64,000 nucleotides of DNA from an uncultured Methylobacillus sp. (GCA_903824575.1 CAIJXJ010000152.1:1-64000); one strand, 5' to 3'. Shown: positions 21,785-31,146, counted from the first letter of the stretch. A program made the numbers and translations. Notes: a model not told the origin generated them from the sequence alone.

Positions 21785-22639
21785 TTAGCCTGGCTGGCAG
21801 GATGAAGTTTGCAGCGCTTCGACCAGTCTTTGCGTGTGAGCATAAACGACATGGCCGTTGCCGCGCGCGAAGCCAACCAGCGTCAAGCCGCTCCGCTCCG
21901 CCAGATCGATGGCGAGTGCGGTCGGCGCTGAAACCGCCACCAGCATGGGAATGCCTCTGGACGCGGATTTCTGCACCATTTCATAACTGGCTCGACTGGT
22001 TACAACGACGAAGCCGGACGAGCAATCAACGTCCTCCCGCGCCAGTGTTCCAATCAGCTTATCGAGCGCATTATGCCGACCGACATCTTCCTCAACATGG
22101 GTCAGGGTGCCATCCATGTTAGCCCATGCTGCCGCGTGCACCGCCCCGGTAATTACCTGCAGCGACTGCATTTGTGGCAAGCGGTTCAACGCTGCGTGCA
22201 CCGACTCCGGCGTGAAGCGCACATCGGATTGCAGCGGAATGATGGGCCGCATCACCTGCGCCAAACTCTCCGTGCCGCACAGACCGCAACCGGTGCGTCC
22301 AGTCAGGTTACGCCGCCGGTCTTTGAGTTCGACAAAACGCTCCTGGGCGATCGTCATTTGCAGTTCGATGCCGCTCTGCACCGCAACAACTTCCGTATCG
22401 TAGAGTTCACCCCGATGTCGCAATATGCCCTCAGTCAGGCTGAAGCCCAAACCAAAAGACTCAAGTCTGACCGGAGTCGCCAGCATCACAGCATGCGAGA
22501 CGCCGTTATACACCATGGCCACCGGCACCTCATTCGCCACCTGGTCGATGGCACTCACCAACAAGCCCTCACGCCAGCGCACGACCTCACGGCTCTCATG
22601 CGTCTGATGGAAAATTTCTTCGTCAGGATGCAGGGACAT
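21785..22639 (-). CDS. fdhD: Formate dehydrogenase accessory sulfurtransferase FdhD
   Basis: FdhD transfers sulfur from IscS to the molybdenum cofactor of formate dehydrogenase and is required for its activity. The 284-residue protein has the CxxC motif C118-G-L-C121 (TGRTGCGLCG) and the C-terminal FVVVTSRASYEMVQK segment with the cofactor-binding region. It is the most upstream gene of the formate dehydrogenase locus on the minus strand, 63 nt before mnmH. Confidence 0.94.
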   Translation of the reverse strand: MSLHPDEEIFHQTHESREVVRWREGLLVSAIDQVANEVPVAMVYNGVSHAVMLATPVRLESFGLGFSLTEGILRHRGELYDTEVVAVQSGIELQMTIAQERFVELKDRRRNLTGRTGCGLCGTESLAQVMRPIIPLQSDVRFTPESVHAALNRLPQMQSLQVITGAVHAAAWANMDGTLTHVEEDVGRHNALDKLIGTLAREDVDCSSGFVVVTSRASYEMVQKSASRGIPMLVAVSAPTALAIDLAERSGLTLVGFARGNGHVVYAHTQRLVEALQTSSCQPG

Positions 22640-22660
22640 TGGCGAAATTAAGGACGCGAA

Positions 22661-23684
22661 TTAACCCCGACCGCGATCACGGTCACTGCGACGCTGCTGC
22701 TTGGGCGGAGTCATGATGTCACCGTGAATGCGGCGGCGCCCTGCAGGTGCTTTCTTGACTGGCGCCTTGGGGTTTGGCAGCGGCGGGATTCAACAATTTA
22801 CGGGTTGCGGGTTTGCGTTCCTTCGGCGTAAAGGTCTTGCCAAAACTGTCAGTTTCCTTCTGCGAGCGTTGTGCCGAGCGCGCAACCTCAAGACCTGCCC
22901 ATTCCAGCATGGCAGCGACCTCTTTTGGCGGTAATTCCATCATCTGTCCGCGCTTCAGGCGCGAAGGCAACTCGACCGGACCGAAGCGCACGCGCATTAA
23001 TCGACTTACCATCATACCGAGCGCATCGAATAGACGACGCACTTCACGATTACGACCCTCACGCAACATGACCTCATACCAGTGATTGGCACCCTCGCCG
23101 CCTTTGTCCTGAATGCTGTCAAACTGCGCCATGCCATCTTCCAATTGCACGCCTTCCTTCAGTTGCAGCATCTGGCCTTCGGTCAACTCCCCCATCAGGC
23201 GCACTGCGTAAACACGTTCGACCTCATAGCGCGGGTGCATGAAATGGTTGGCCATCTCGCCCGAGGTAGTAAAAATCAAAAGCCCTGAGGTATTGATGTC
23301 GAGGCGACCTACTGCCACCCAGCGACCGCCGGTGACTTTCGGCAACTTATCGAACACAGTGGCACGATTTTCAGGATCATCCTGAGATACGATCTCACCC
23401 TCTGGCTTGTGGTAGAGCAGGACACGGGGCAACTCGGCCTCGAACGGCAGGCGCAGGATGCGGCGATCAAGTTTGACCACATCCTCCACCGTCACCCCGG
23501 CGCCGACCTGAGCCACAATCCCGTTCACCGTGACACGTCCGCTGGCGATCAGTTCTTCCATATCGCGGCGCGAACCGAGGCCTGCCAGCGCCAGCAGCTT
23601 GTGCAGTCGCTGCGTCGACTGTGCGCGGGGCACTGCTGCCCGCACCGGGCGAGGACTGTCATCTTGCTTAAACGGGCGTACCAT
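22661..23684 (-). CDS. rluB: 23S rRNA pseudouridine-2605 synthase, 3' end frameshifted
   Basis: RluB converts U2605 of 23S rRNA to pseudouridine. An S4 RNA-binding domain (residues 24-85) precedes the RsuA-family catalytic domain with D129 in GRLDINTSGL and the RNREVRRLF motif. The uninterrupted frame stops at 22719, giving 321 residues ending in RAPPHSR. Another frame continues from the C-run (minus strand) at 22769-22772 and reads KKAPAGRRRIHGDIM, then TPPKQQRRSDRDRGRG, to a TAA at 22661: a sensible basic RluB tail. One C too many in the run explains this. The catalytic domain is unaffected, so the enzyme is probably active either way. Confidence 0.88.
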
Positions 23685-23780
23685 CTAAAACTCCAAAAAT
23701 TCAATCTGTTCGATCAAGCGCGCATGATCGCAGATAAACGTCATCAACGCCAAAATCCTATTGAAAAAGGCAAGTTAAGT

Positions 23781-23805
23781 CTCCCCCGCCGCTGTGCCGG
23801 GGGAG
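23781..23805. repeat. REP-like hairpin between scpB and rluB
   Basis: CTCCCCCG (23781-23788) and CGGGGGAG (23798-23805) form an 8-bp perfect stem with a 9-nt loop. The composition resembles the hairpins at the ends of the IS200-type relic at 42183-42413 (CCCCCGGC...GCCGGGGG). It could be a related REP or solo end. Confidence 0.55.
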
Positions 23806-23836
23806 ATTTATCCTGCTAATCCTGTCCATTAGTGCT

Positions 23837-24394
23837 CTAAAAATCCAGCGGCATTTCGCGCTGGGGAAAGCGTTCCAGCGGTGGCAGTTCCGTCAAAGAG
23901 CGCAGATTCAAGTCGTCCAGGAAGGCCTTGGTAGTGGCAAACAACTCCGGCCGGCCAGGTACTTCACGACGTCCAACTACGTCGATCCAACCCCGCTCCT
24001 GCAATGTCCTGATGGCATTGGGGTTGACCGCGACACCGCGAATTTCCTCGATGTCGCCACGGGTAACAGGCTGACGGTAGGCGATAATCGCCAGCGTTTC
24101 CAGCATCGCACGCGAATAGCGCTGGCTGCGTTCCGGGTTCAAACGGGAGAGAAACACGCCATACTCAGGTCTGGCCTGGAAGCGCCAACCACTGGCGACC
24201 TGAATCAATTCCAGCGTGCGATGACTCCAGTCAGTCTTGAGTTCATCGAGCAACATATGCAAGGTGGCGCGTTCCAGAGACCCCTCGAACAGGCGAGAAA
24301 GGTCATCCAGTGCCAGCGGCTCATGACTGGTCAACAAGGCGGCTTCCAGTACGCGCTTGATATGCTCGGTGCTGTACAGTTCAGTTGAGGGCAT
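23837..24394 (-). CDS. scpB: Segregation and condensation protein B
   Basis: ScpB is a winged-helix partner of SMC and ScpA in chromosome condensation. The 185-residue protein has the two winged-helix domains and the conserved ETLAIIAYRQPVTRGDIE segment near residues 98-115. Its start overlaps the end of scpA by 14 nt, which implies coupled translation and agrees with complex formation. The rluB gene follows after 150 nt. Confidence 0.95.
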   Translation of the reverse strand: MPSTELYSTEHIKRVLEAALLTSHEPLALDDLSRLFEGSLERATLHMLLDELKTDWSHRTLELIQVASGWRFQARPEYGVFLSRLNPERSQRYSRAMLETLAIIAYRQPVTRGDIEEIRGVAVNPNAIRTLQERGWIDVVGRREVPGRPELFATTKAFLDDLNLRSLTELPPLERFPQREMPLDF

Positions 24395-25160
24395 CGCCAG
24401 CCTGCACGTATATGGGAGAGTAGGCTTCCTGTTGCGTCAGACGCACCAGCCCTTCGCGCGCCAATTCGAGAATGGCGAGCAGACACACCACCAGCTTGGG
24501 CAGACCCTCCGTCAGATCAAACAGGGCGAAAAATTCAAGCAACGGTTCAGAACTCAAACGGCGCAAGATCAGACTCATGTGTTCGCGCACCGACAACTCC
24601 TGCCGACTCACCTTGTGGTGACCGTAGTGGCTCGCTCGCTTCAAAACATCCTGCCACGCCGCCAGCAGGGCATCCATATCAATGCCAGGCTGAACCTGGA
24701 CTGTAAGCTGTTCGAACACAGCATGGCCCACCCACAACTCTCGTCCCACGCGCGGCAAGGCATCGAGGTCTTGAGCTGCCTGCTTCATGATTTCATATTC
24801 CAGCAGTCGCCGTACCAATTCGGCACGTGGATCATCTTCTTGTTCAATGGCGGCAGGCTTGGGAAGGAGCATGCGCGACTTGATCTCGATCAGCATGGCT
24901 GACATCAGCAAATAATCGGCGGCCAGTTCCAGATTGCGGGAGCGCATGTTGTCGACGTAAACCATATACTGGGCGGTAAGGTCCGCCATAGGGATGTCGA
25001 GAATATCCAGATTGTGCTTGCGGATCAGGTACAGCAAAAGGTCGAGTGGCCCTTCAAATGCCTCCAGATAAACTTCCAGCGCATCCGGCGGGATGTAGAG
25101 ATCCACAGGCAGATCCAACAAGGGCTCGCCATGAATACGAGCGTTGGATTTGGGAAGCAT
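24381..25160 (-). CDS. scpA: Segregation and condensation protein A
   Basis: ScpA is the kleisin that bridges SMC heads. The 259-residue protein has the N-terminal signature FEGPLDLLLYLIRKHNLDI (near residue 34) and the middle DYLLMSAMLIEIKSRMLLP helix. The C-terminal winged-helix region is present. It overlaps trpS by 1 nt upstream and scpB downstream. The position between trpS and scpB is a known arrangement in Betaproteobacteria. Confidence 0.94.
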   Translation of the reverse strand: MLPKSNARIHGEPLLDLPVDLYIPPDALEVYLEAFEGPLDLLLYLIRKHNLDILDIPMADLTAQYMVYVDNMRSRNLELAADYLLMSAMLIEIKSRMLLPKPAAIEQEDDPRAELVRRLLEYEIMKQAAQDLDALPRVGRELWVGHAVFEQLTVQVQPGIDMDALLAAWQDVLKRASHYGHHKVSRQELSVREHMSLILRRLSSEPLLEFFALFDLTEGLPKLVVCLLAILELAREGLVRLTQQEAYSPIYVQAGDALN

Positions 25161-26362
25161 CAGCTGTAACTCAACCCCATTACCTCACGCACTTCGCGCA
25201 TGGTCTCGCGGGCTTGACGGCGGGCCTTGTCGCAGCCGTCGGAAACGATGTTCTTCACCAGCGTCGGATCTTCAGCGTAAAGCGCAGCACGTTCCTGGAT
25301 CGGCTTCAGTTCGGCCAGCACGGCATCGATTACCGGTTGCTTGCATTCGATGCAGCCAATGGCGGCACTCCTGCAGCTTAGGTTCACCCACTCGCGCTTT
25401 GCATCATCGGAATAGACCTCATGCAAGTGCCAAACCGGGCACTTGGCCGGGTCACCCGGGTCGGTACGGCGAATGCGCGCCGGATCGGTCGGCATGGTGC
25501 GAATCTTCTTGGATATCGCATCCGGCGATTCGCGTAAGGAAATGGTATTGTTGTATGACTTGGACATCTTCTGCCCGTCCAGCCCCGGCATTTTGGAAGC
25601 CGGGGTCAGCACCGCCTCCGGCTCGATCAAAATCATTTTGCCACCACCTTCCAGAAAGCCCAGCAGGCGTTCGCGGTCACCTAGGGAGAGGCCCTGCTGC
25701 TCATGGATCAGGGCGCGCGCGGCTTCCAGCGCATCATCGTCCCCGCTCTCCTGATAGCGCGTCCTAAGCTCCTCGTACAATGCACCCTTCTTGTTGCCCA
25801 GTTTTTTGATGGCGGCCTCGGCCTTTTCCTCGAAGCCCGGTTCACGACCGTAGATATGATTAAAGCGGCGTGCAATCTCGCGTGTGAATTCGATGTGGGG
25901 CACCTGATCAGCACCCACCGGCACTTGCGTGGCACGATAGATCAGGATGTCCGCGCTCTGCAGTAGCGGATAACCGAGGAATCCATAGGTGGATAAGTCC
26001 TTGGAAGACAGCTTCTCCTGCTGGTCCTTGTAGGTTGGCACGCGCTCCAGCCAACCGAGCGGGGTAATCATGGACAGCAGCATGTGCAACTCGGCATGCT
26101 CCGGCACACGCGATTGGATGAACACGGTGGCGCTGGCCGGGTCAACGCCGGCCGCCAGCCAGTCAATGACCATTTCCCACACGCTCTCCTCGATCACCTG
26201 CGGCGTATCGTAATGTGTGGTCAAGGCATGCCAGTCCGCCACAAAGAACAGACATTCATGTTCGTGCTGCAACCGGGTCCAGTTCTTAAGGACGCCATGA
26301 TAGTGTCCCAGATGCAGGTTGCCGGTGGGCCTCATGCCCGATAAAACGCGCTCTACCGCCAT
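25160..26362 (-). CDS. trpS: Tryptophan--tRNA ligase
   Basis: The class I synthetase charges tRNA-Trp. HLGH is at residues 17-20 and KMSKS at 265-269. With 400 residues it is about 65 longer than the E. coli enzyme; the extra material lies between residues 175 and 245 (EEKAEAAIKKLGNKK... to LLGFLEGG), an insertion I recall from other Betaproteobacteria. Its stop overlaps the scpA start by one base, and the M50 protease gene lies 10 nt upstream. Confidence 0.94.
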   Translation of the reverse strand: MAVERVLSGMRPTGNLHLGHYHGVLKNWTRLQHEHECLFFVADWHALTTHYDTPQVIEESVWEMVIDWLAAGVDPASATVFIQSRVPEHAELHMLLSMITPLGWLERVPTYKDQQEKLSSKDLSTYGFLGYPLLQSADILIYRATQVPVGADQVPHIEFTREIARRFNHIYGREPGFEEKAEAAIKKLGNKKGALYEELRTRYQESGDDDALEAARALIHEQQGLSLGDRERLLGFLEGGGKMILIEPEAVLTPASKMPGLDGQKMSKSYNNTISLRESPDAISKKIRTMPTDPARIRRTDPGDPAKCPVWHLHEVYSDDAKREWVNLSCRSAAIGCIECKQPVIDAVLAELKPIQERAALYAEDPTLVKNIVSDGCDKARRQARETMREVREVMGLSYS

Positions 26363-26372
26363 GTCTTCAGCC

Positions 26373-27041
26373 CTAGAAAAATAACCATGAAATCAGATTG
26401 ATGACCGTCATGATGAACGGCCACATAATCGCACCCAGTATATGCGTAAACATCAAAGCCAGCAGAATGAAGAAACCATAAGGTTCTATGCGCGAGAAAC
26501 GCCACGCCCACGGTTGCGGCAGCAGGCTGACCGCGATGCGCCCGCCATCGAGTGGCGGCAATGGGAGCAGATTGAGCACCATCAGCACGGTGTTGATCAT
26601 GATGCCGGCCGCCCCCATCAAGGCCAGCGGCGTTGCGATGGCAGAAGGCAGGGCCGGAGAGATCTTGATCGCCAGTGCCCACAGCAGGGCCATGACCAGA
26701 TTTGACGCGGGCCCTGCCGCCGCCACCCACAGCATGTCACGCTTGGGATGGCGCAGACGGCCAAAATCGACCGGTACCGGCTTGGCCCAGCCGAACAGAA
26801 TGCCGCCGAGCAACAGGGTCAGTCCCGGAATCAACAGGGTCCCAACGGGGTCGATATGCCGCATGGGATTGAGGCTGATGCGCCCGGCCGCGGCGGCCGT
26901 CATGTCACCAAAATGCCGCGCTGCATAGCCGTGCGCTGCCTCATGCACGGTAATGGCGAAAATAACTGGCAGTACATAGACAATCACGCGGTGCGGGGTA
27001 TCAAGCCCCAACAAGGCCTGCAATAAATTAAGCAGCATCAT
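26373..27041 (-). CDS. Site-2-protease-like M50 family membrane metallopeptidase
   Basis: The 222-residue polytopic membrane protein has the zinc motif H33-E34-x-x-H37 (VHEAAHG) and the third ligand D165 in NLLPLPPLDGGRI. It lacks a PDZ domain, so it belongs to the short SpoIVFB/Rv-type branch and not to RseP. The substrate is unknown. It sits between a Sua5/YciO gene (overlap ATGA at 27038-27041) and trpS, an arrangement common in proteobacteria. Confidence 0.9.
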   Translation of the reverse strand: MMLLNLLQALLGLDTPHRVIVYVLPVIFAITVHEAAHGYAARHFGDMTAAAAGRISLNPMRHIDPVGTLLIPGLTLLLGGILFGWAKPVPVDFGRLRHPKRDMLWVAAAGPASNLVMALLWALAIKISPALPSAIATPLALMGAAGIMINTVLMVLNLLPLPPLDGGRIAVSLLPQPWAWRFSRIEPYGFFILLALMFTHILGAIMWPFIMTVINLISWLFF

Positions 27042-27673
27042 TCATCCCCATTCAATCCAAAAGGTGCCGGATCACCCCGGCCCAGCCTGGTCAGTACCGG
27101 CGATTCTCCGGTCAGATCGATCACCGTGGTCGGCTGCAAATCACAGGCGCCGGCGTCAATCACCAAATCCACCAATTTCTCCAATCGCTCACGAATTTCC
27201 CATGCCTGGTTGAGTGGCTCATCATCCCCCGGCAACAGCAGGGTAACGCTCAACAAAGGTTCATTCAATTCCTCCAGCATGGCCAGCGTCACTGCATGAT
27301 CCGGCACCCGCAAACCAACCGTTGCGCGTTTGGGATGTTGCAGGCGGCGCGGCACCTCACGGCTGGCCTGCAAGATGAAGGTGTAACTGCCGGGCGTATT
27401 GGCCTTCAGTAGCCGGAATTGGGTGTTGTCTATTCTTGCATAAGTCGCGATTTCCGCCAGATTGCGGCACACCAGAGTGAAATGATGGCTCTCATCGACC
27501 CCACGTATGGCACGAATGCGCTCCTGCGCCGCCTTGTCACCGAGTCGGCAACCGAGTGCATAGCTTGAATCGGTCGGATAAGCCACCACCCCGCCGTCAC
27601 GGATGATCTCCGCCGCCTGACTGATCAGTCGCGGCTGCGGGCTTTGCGGATGAATGTTGAAGTATTGTGACAT
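27038..27673 (-). CDS. Threonylcarbamoyladenylate synthase family protein, YciO type
   Basis: The 211-residue YrdC-domain protein starts with MSQYFNIHPQSP and has the nucleotide-binding GGVVAYPTDSSYALGC segment (residues 28-43) and the PGSYTFIL motif. Length and start place it with YciO rather than with TsaC/Sua5, which makes the threonylcarbamoyl-AMP for tRNA t6A. YciO has weak or alternative activity. The position next to a PHP-domain gene (yciV) matches the yciO-yciV neighbourhood of other proteobacteria. Confidence 0.88.
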   Translation of the reverse strand: MSQYFNIHPQSPQPRLISQAAEIIRDGGVVAYPTDSSYALGCRLGDKAAQERIRAIRGVDESHHFTLVCRNLAEIATYARIDNTQFRLLKANTPGSYTFILQASREVPRRLQHPKRATVGLRVPDHAVTLAMLEELNEPLLSVTLLLPGDDEPLNQAWEIRERLEKLVDLVIDAGACDLQPTTVIDLTGESPVLTRLGRGDPAPFGLNGDE

Positions 27674-27753
27674 TTAAAACCTATCAACCATTACGGGGGA
27701 CGCCCCGAAAAAAGAAGTACCCTTGGGGTGTGGTTCAAATAATTTCTCAAGGT

Positions 27754-28605
27754 TCACTGGAGCGCCACAGCTTCCGGCCAATCATGCCATACCGGCACAC
27801 AGCCAGGCGGCAAGTCGGGCAGGCGCCCCATATCGGTATAGGTCTGGCCTGGGCCGTGATAATCCGACCCGCTCGACGACAGTAACTCGAACTGGTGCGC
27901 CAGGCGGGCGAAATGCGGCACCATTTCCGCAGTATGGCTACCCGTCACCACCTCGATGCCCTTGCCGCCCAGTTCACGGAACTCATGCAGCAAGGTCAGC
28001 ATATTGGTTTTTCCCAGATCATAACGTCCAGGGTGCGCCAACACGGGGATACCCCCACTACCAATGATCCAGTCGAGTGCATCCTCCAGCGAGGCCCAGC
28101 GATGTTCACAATAACCCGGCTTGCCCTTCACCATATATTTTTTGAATACCGCAGAAAAATCCTTGGCATGCCCCTGTTCGACCAGATAACGAGCGAAGTG
28201 GGAACGGCTGATGATGCCGCGCTTGGCATGGCGATATGCGCCTTCCAGACTGCCCGCAATGCCGATCTGATCCAAGCCTGCAGCCATGCCAACAGCGCGT
28301 GCGTGTCGGCCAGCACGGATCTCGGCGAGGCCTGCCAATAACGGCGCGTGCGTTGAGGACACCTTCAAACCGAGCACATGGAGGGTGCGGCGGTTCCAAG
28401 TCACGGAAATCTCGACGCCATTAATCAAGGTCATACCCAGGTCTCGCGACGTTATAGCCGCCTCCTCCAGCCCGGCCAGATCATCATGATCAGTCAGTGC
28501 CAGAACCCGTATGCCACGCTCGAACGCATGCTGAAACAGCTCTGCAGGAGTCAGGGTACCGTCTGAAACAGTGGAATGACTATGAAGGTCTATCAAGGAC
28601 GACAT
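27754..28605 (-). CDS. rnm: PHP-domain nuclease/phosphatase, RNase AM (YciV)
   Basis: The 283-residue protein has PHP metal ligands in [11 protein letters not shown] (H8, H10) and LTDHDD (D39, H40), with further His/Asp motifs (HFARY, AHPGRYD, GSDYHGP). The family comprises 3',5'-nucleotide bisphosphate phosphatase and RNase AM, which trims 5' ends of 5S and 23S rRNA from the 5' end. It is the first gene of the minus-strand run through yciO and the M50 protease to rluB, and it diverges from yciB. Confidence 0.88.
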   Translation of the reverse strand: MSSLIDLHSHSTVSDGTLTPAELFQHAFERGIRVLALTDHDDLAGLEEAAITSRDLGMTLINGVEISVTWNRRTLHVLGLKVSSTHAPLLAGLAEIRAGRHARAVGMAAGLDQIGIAGSLEGAYRHAKRGIISRSHFARYLVEQGHAKDFSAVFKKYMVKGKPGYCEHRWASLEDALDWIIGSGGIPVLAHPGRYDLGKTNMLTLLHEFRELGGKGIEVVTGSHTAEMVPHFARLAHQFELLSSSGSDYHGPGQTYTDMGRLPDLPPGCVPVWHDWPEAVALQ

Positions 28606-28699
28606 TGAAGTTTTCTTGTGGGGCAGGACAAATCATAGCAAAATAGCGGGCACACTGAAACTTTTAGCCGCATTTCACCCATTTAAACTAAAGAACCGT

Positions 28700-29233
28700 A
28701 TGAAATTTCTCTTCGACCTGTTTCCAGTCATTCTGTTCTTTCTGGTGTTCAAGTTGTTCGGGATTTATGCCGCCACGACCGCTGCGATTGTTGCCACGCT
28801 GGCACAGATCGCCTGGGTGAAATACCGCCATGGAAAAGTTGACGGCATGCTGATTGCGAGTGGTGTCATCGTGATCGTGTTTGGCGGCGCCACCCTGCTA
28901 TTGCATGATGAAACTTTCATCAAATGGAAACCCACCGTGCTTTACTGGCTGTTTGCCTGCGTCTTGTTCGGTGCTGAAATATTCTGGCGCAAGAATCTCA
29001 TCCGCAGCATGATGGCGCAGCAAATCGAGATGCCGGATGCCATCTGGCGCATACTCAATCATGCCTGGGCTGGATTTTTCGCTGTGCTGGGCGTGATCAA
29101 CCTCTATGTCGCCTTCAATTATTCCCTCGATACCTGGGTCAATTTCAAACTGTTCGGCACTACCGCAATGATGCTGATATTCGTGGTCGTGCAAAGCCTG
29201 CTGTTATCCAAATACATCAAGGAAGTGGAGTGA
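28700..29233 (+). CDS. yciB: Inner membrane-spanning protein YciB (septation protein A)
   Basis: The 177-residue membrane protein has five hydrophobic segments and the family start [14 protein letters not shown]. The interior motifs are [12 protein letters not shown]-like ([18 protein letters not shown]) and WVNFKLFG. YciB (IspA/IspZ) influences cell envelope synthesis and division. The ATG at 28700 is preferred to an upstream in-frame ATG at 28616, which would add non-conserved residues. The gene heads the yciB-yciI-bolA-PPIase set. Confidence 0.92.
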   Translation: MKFLFDLFPVILFFLVFKLFGIYAATTAAIVATLAQIAWVKYRHGKVDGMLIASGVIVIVFGGATLLLHDETFIKWKPTVLYWLFACVLFGAEIFWRKNLIRSMMAQQIEMPDAIWRILNHAWAGFFAVLGVINLYVAFNYSLDTWVNFKLFGTTAMMLIFVVVQSLLLSKYIKEVE

Positions 29234-29535
29234 TGCTGTACGCTATCATCGGCGAGGATGTAGCCGACAGCCTGGACTTACGTCTGTCGGCACGGCCTGC
29301 CCATATCGCCCGCTTGCAGCAACTACAGAACGAAGGCCGCTTGCTGCTAGCCGGTCCCTTCCCTGCCATCGACAGTATCGACCCTGGACCTGCGGGCATG
29401 AGCGGCAGCCTGATCGTTGCCGAATTCGCATCCCTGGCTGAAGCAGAGGCGTGGGCGGCGGCGGATGCCTATGTCAGTGCCGGTGTTTTCGCCCAAGTCA
29501 GCGTGAAGCCTTTCCGCAAGACCATGCCAGCCTGA
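29233..29535 (+). CDS. YciI-like protein
   Basis: The 100-residue protein is a YCII-domain protein (ferredoxin-like fold) with the start [10 protein letters not shown], the [19 protein letters not shown] segment and a C-terminal VKPFRKT. The function of YciI proteins is not settled; some relatives are dehydrochlorinase-like. The ATG at 29233 overlaps the yciB stop (TGATG) and its own stop overlaps bolA in the same way, so the three genes are translationally coupled. GTG at 29230 is an alternative start. Confidence 0.87.
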   Translation: MLYAIIGEDVADSLDLRLSARPAHIARLQQLQNEGRLLLAGPFPAIDSIDPGPAGMSGSLIVAEFASLAEAEAWAAADAYVSAGVFAQVSVKPFRKTMPA

Positions 29536-29795
29536 TGAACCTGACTGAAGAAATTCAAACTCGCCTCGCCTGGCTTGAACCCAGCCACTTCAAGATCGAG
29601 GACGACAGCGCGCATCATGCGGGGCACGCCGGCAACACTGGCGGCGGGCACTTCACCATCACGATCACCAGCTCGCATTTTTCCGGTAAATCACGGATAA
29701 TGCGCCATCGTATTGTTTATCAAGCACTTGAAGACCTCATTCCGTCCCGCATTCATGCGCTCAGCATTCGCGCCACTGCGTCGGACGAACCCTAA
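29535..29795 (+). CDS. bolA: BolA family protein
   Basis: The 86-residue protein has the BolA fold signature: a conserved His in GGGHFTITI (after a H-rich loop HHAGHAGN) and the R.RIVYQAL motif followed by IHALSI. BolA proteins work with monothiol glutaredoxins in iron-sulfur cluster delivery or act as regulators. It starts at the yciI stop (TGATG). An in-frame ATG at 29451 lies inside yciI and is not expected to be used. Confidence 0.93.
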   Translation: MNLTEEIQTRLAWLEPSHFKIEDDSAHHAGHAGNTGGGHFTITITSSHFSGKSRIMRHRIVYQALEDLIPSRIHALSIRATASDEP

Positions 29796-29830
29796 TTCAA
29801 ATACTTAAAACTCTGTCCTAAGGAAGATTC

Positions 29831-30637
29831 ATGACTTTCACGCAACGTACCCTGCTCGCCATCGCCATCATCGGCCTGATGGCGCCTACCGCCTATGCCG
29901 CCGACGCAGCGGCAACGGTCAATGGCAAACCAATCAAACAATCCCTGGTAGATTTCATTCTGAAAGATGCCCCCAAGGGCCAGTCCGACGACAACAACGC
30001 CAAGACCGTGGTCATCAACAAGCTGATCAGCCAGGAACTGCTGATCCAGGAGGCGCAGAAAGCCGGCATGGACAAACGTGCCGATTACCTGACCAGCCAT
30101 GATCTAATGACCCGAGAACTGCTGGTGCGAACCTATCTGCAGGATTACGTCAAGAAGAACCCGATCGATGAAGCCACCATCAAGGCTGAATACGACAAAC
30201 TGAAGGTGCAGATGGGTGACAAGGAATACAACGCACAGCACATCCTGGTGAAGACCGAACAGGAAGCGAAAGATATCGTGGCACGCCTCGACAAGGGTGA
30301 AGATTTCGCCAAGATCGCCAAGGAAAAATCTCAGGATCCCGGCTCCAAGGAAAAAGGCGGTGACCTCGGCTGGTTTGCCCCTGCCGGCATGGTGAAGCCT
30401 TTTGCCGATGCAGTAGCCACGCTGCAAAAAGGCAAGTACACCACGGCCCCGGTACAGAGCCAGTTCGGCTGGCACGTAATCAAGCTCAATGACAGCCGTG
30501 CAAGCCAGCCGCCAGCCTATGAAAAGGTCAAGGACAATATTTCTCAGGATCTGCAACAGCGTCAGCTCGGCAAACTGGTGAGCGAACTTCGCGCCAAGGC
30601 CAAGATCGTCGAAAACGCCACGGCAAAAGCCAAATAA
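29831..30637 (+). CDS. Periplasmic parvulin-type peptidyl-prolyl cis-trans isomerase
   Basis: The 268-residue protein has a signal peptide (cleavage after AYA, near residue 24), a SurA-like N-terminal helical region and a parvulin domain from about residue 135 (NAQHILVKTEQEA, EKGGDLGWF, SQFGWHVIKL). It probably aids folding of secreted or outer-membrane proteins. It follows bolA by 35 nt, with an AAGGAAG ribosome-binding site, and is ended by an intrinsic terminator at 30659-30684. Confidence 0.92.
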   Translation: MTFTQRTLLAIAIIGLMAPTAYAADAAATVNGKPIKQSLVDFILKDAPKGQSDDNNAKTVVINKLISQELLIQEAQKAGMDKRADYLTSHDLMTRELLVRTYLQDYVKKNPIDEATIKAEYDKLKVQMGDKEYNAQHILVKTEQEAKDIVARLDKGEDFAKIAKEKSQDPGSKEKGGDLGWFAPAGMVKPFADAVATLQKGKYTTAPVQSQFGWHVIKLNDSRASQPPAYEKVKDNISQDLQQRQLGKLVSELRAKAKIVENATAKAK

Positions 30638-30658
30638 CAAAGTCTCCCGTGTTAATAG

Positions 30659-30684
30659 CGGCCACCCCTGAGTGGCCGTTTTAA
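30659..30684 (+). terminator. Intrinsic terminator after the PPIase gene
   Basis: CGGCCAC (30659-30665) and GTGGCCG (30672-30678) form a 7-bp stem with loop CCCTGA, followed directly by TTTTAAATT. It separates the yciB operon from feoAB. Confidence 0.85.
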
Positions 30685-30726
30685 ATTAAGCGCAAGATCC
30701 CACTTGCAAAAACGAGGCATTAAACG

Positions 30727-30745
30727 AATAATGGGAATCATTATC
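30727..30745 (+). promoter_or_regulatory. Fur box upstream of feoA
   Basis: The 19-nt site matches the classical Fur consensus at 16 of 19 positions; mismatches are at positions 1, 8 and 9. It lies 17 nt before the GTG start of feoA. This predicts repression of feoAB by Fur when iron is replete. Confidence 0.8.
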
Positions 30746-30761
30746 ATTTGATGATGGAAGC

Positions 30762-31013
30762 GTGATCCTCATGCAATGCAATCTACTGACCAGCTTGACT
30801 TCAGGCGAGCAAGCCACCATAAGGTCCATCGATGCCGAAGAGGGGCTGTTTCAGCGCATGACGGCGATGGGATTTCGCATCGGCCGGCAAATAGAACTGG
30901 TACGCCGCGCCAGCTTTTCCGGCCCATTGCATGTGCGCGTTGGCAGTACCGATGTCGTGCTGCGCCAAACCGAGGCGCGCCGCATTCAGGTCTCCGACAC
31001 CCGACCGACATGA
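30762..31013 (+). CDS. feoA: Ferrous iron transport protein A
   Basis: The 83-residue SH3-like protein has the FeoA signature RMTAMGFRIGRQIELV...PLHVRVG. It assists FeoB, the Fe(II) permease. A GTG at 30762 or an ATG at 30771 could be the start; the conserved core is unaffected. The Fur box at 30727-30745 precedes it. feoB starts 133 nt downstream, so a separate transcript for feoB is possible but not indicated by a clear promoter. No feoC was found. Confidence 0.9.
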   Translation: MILMQCNLLTSLTSGEQATIRSIDAEEGLFQRMTAMGFRIGRQIELVRRASFSGPLHVRVGSTDVVLRQTEARRIQVSDTRPT

Positions 31014-31146
31014 AATTTACAAGGCATTTAACGGGGCACAACGGGAACCCTGAACATTCCTTGTCTTTGAAAATTCAAGACTTTCCGCGAGTCGTGTAGG
31101 TTTTTATCTTCCCCGGGTGCCGGGTGCTACAGCTACAGGTTTATAA

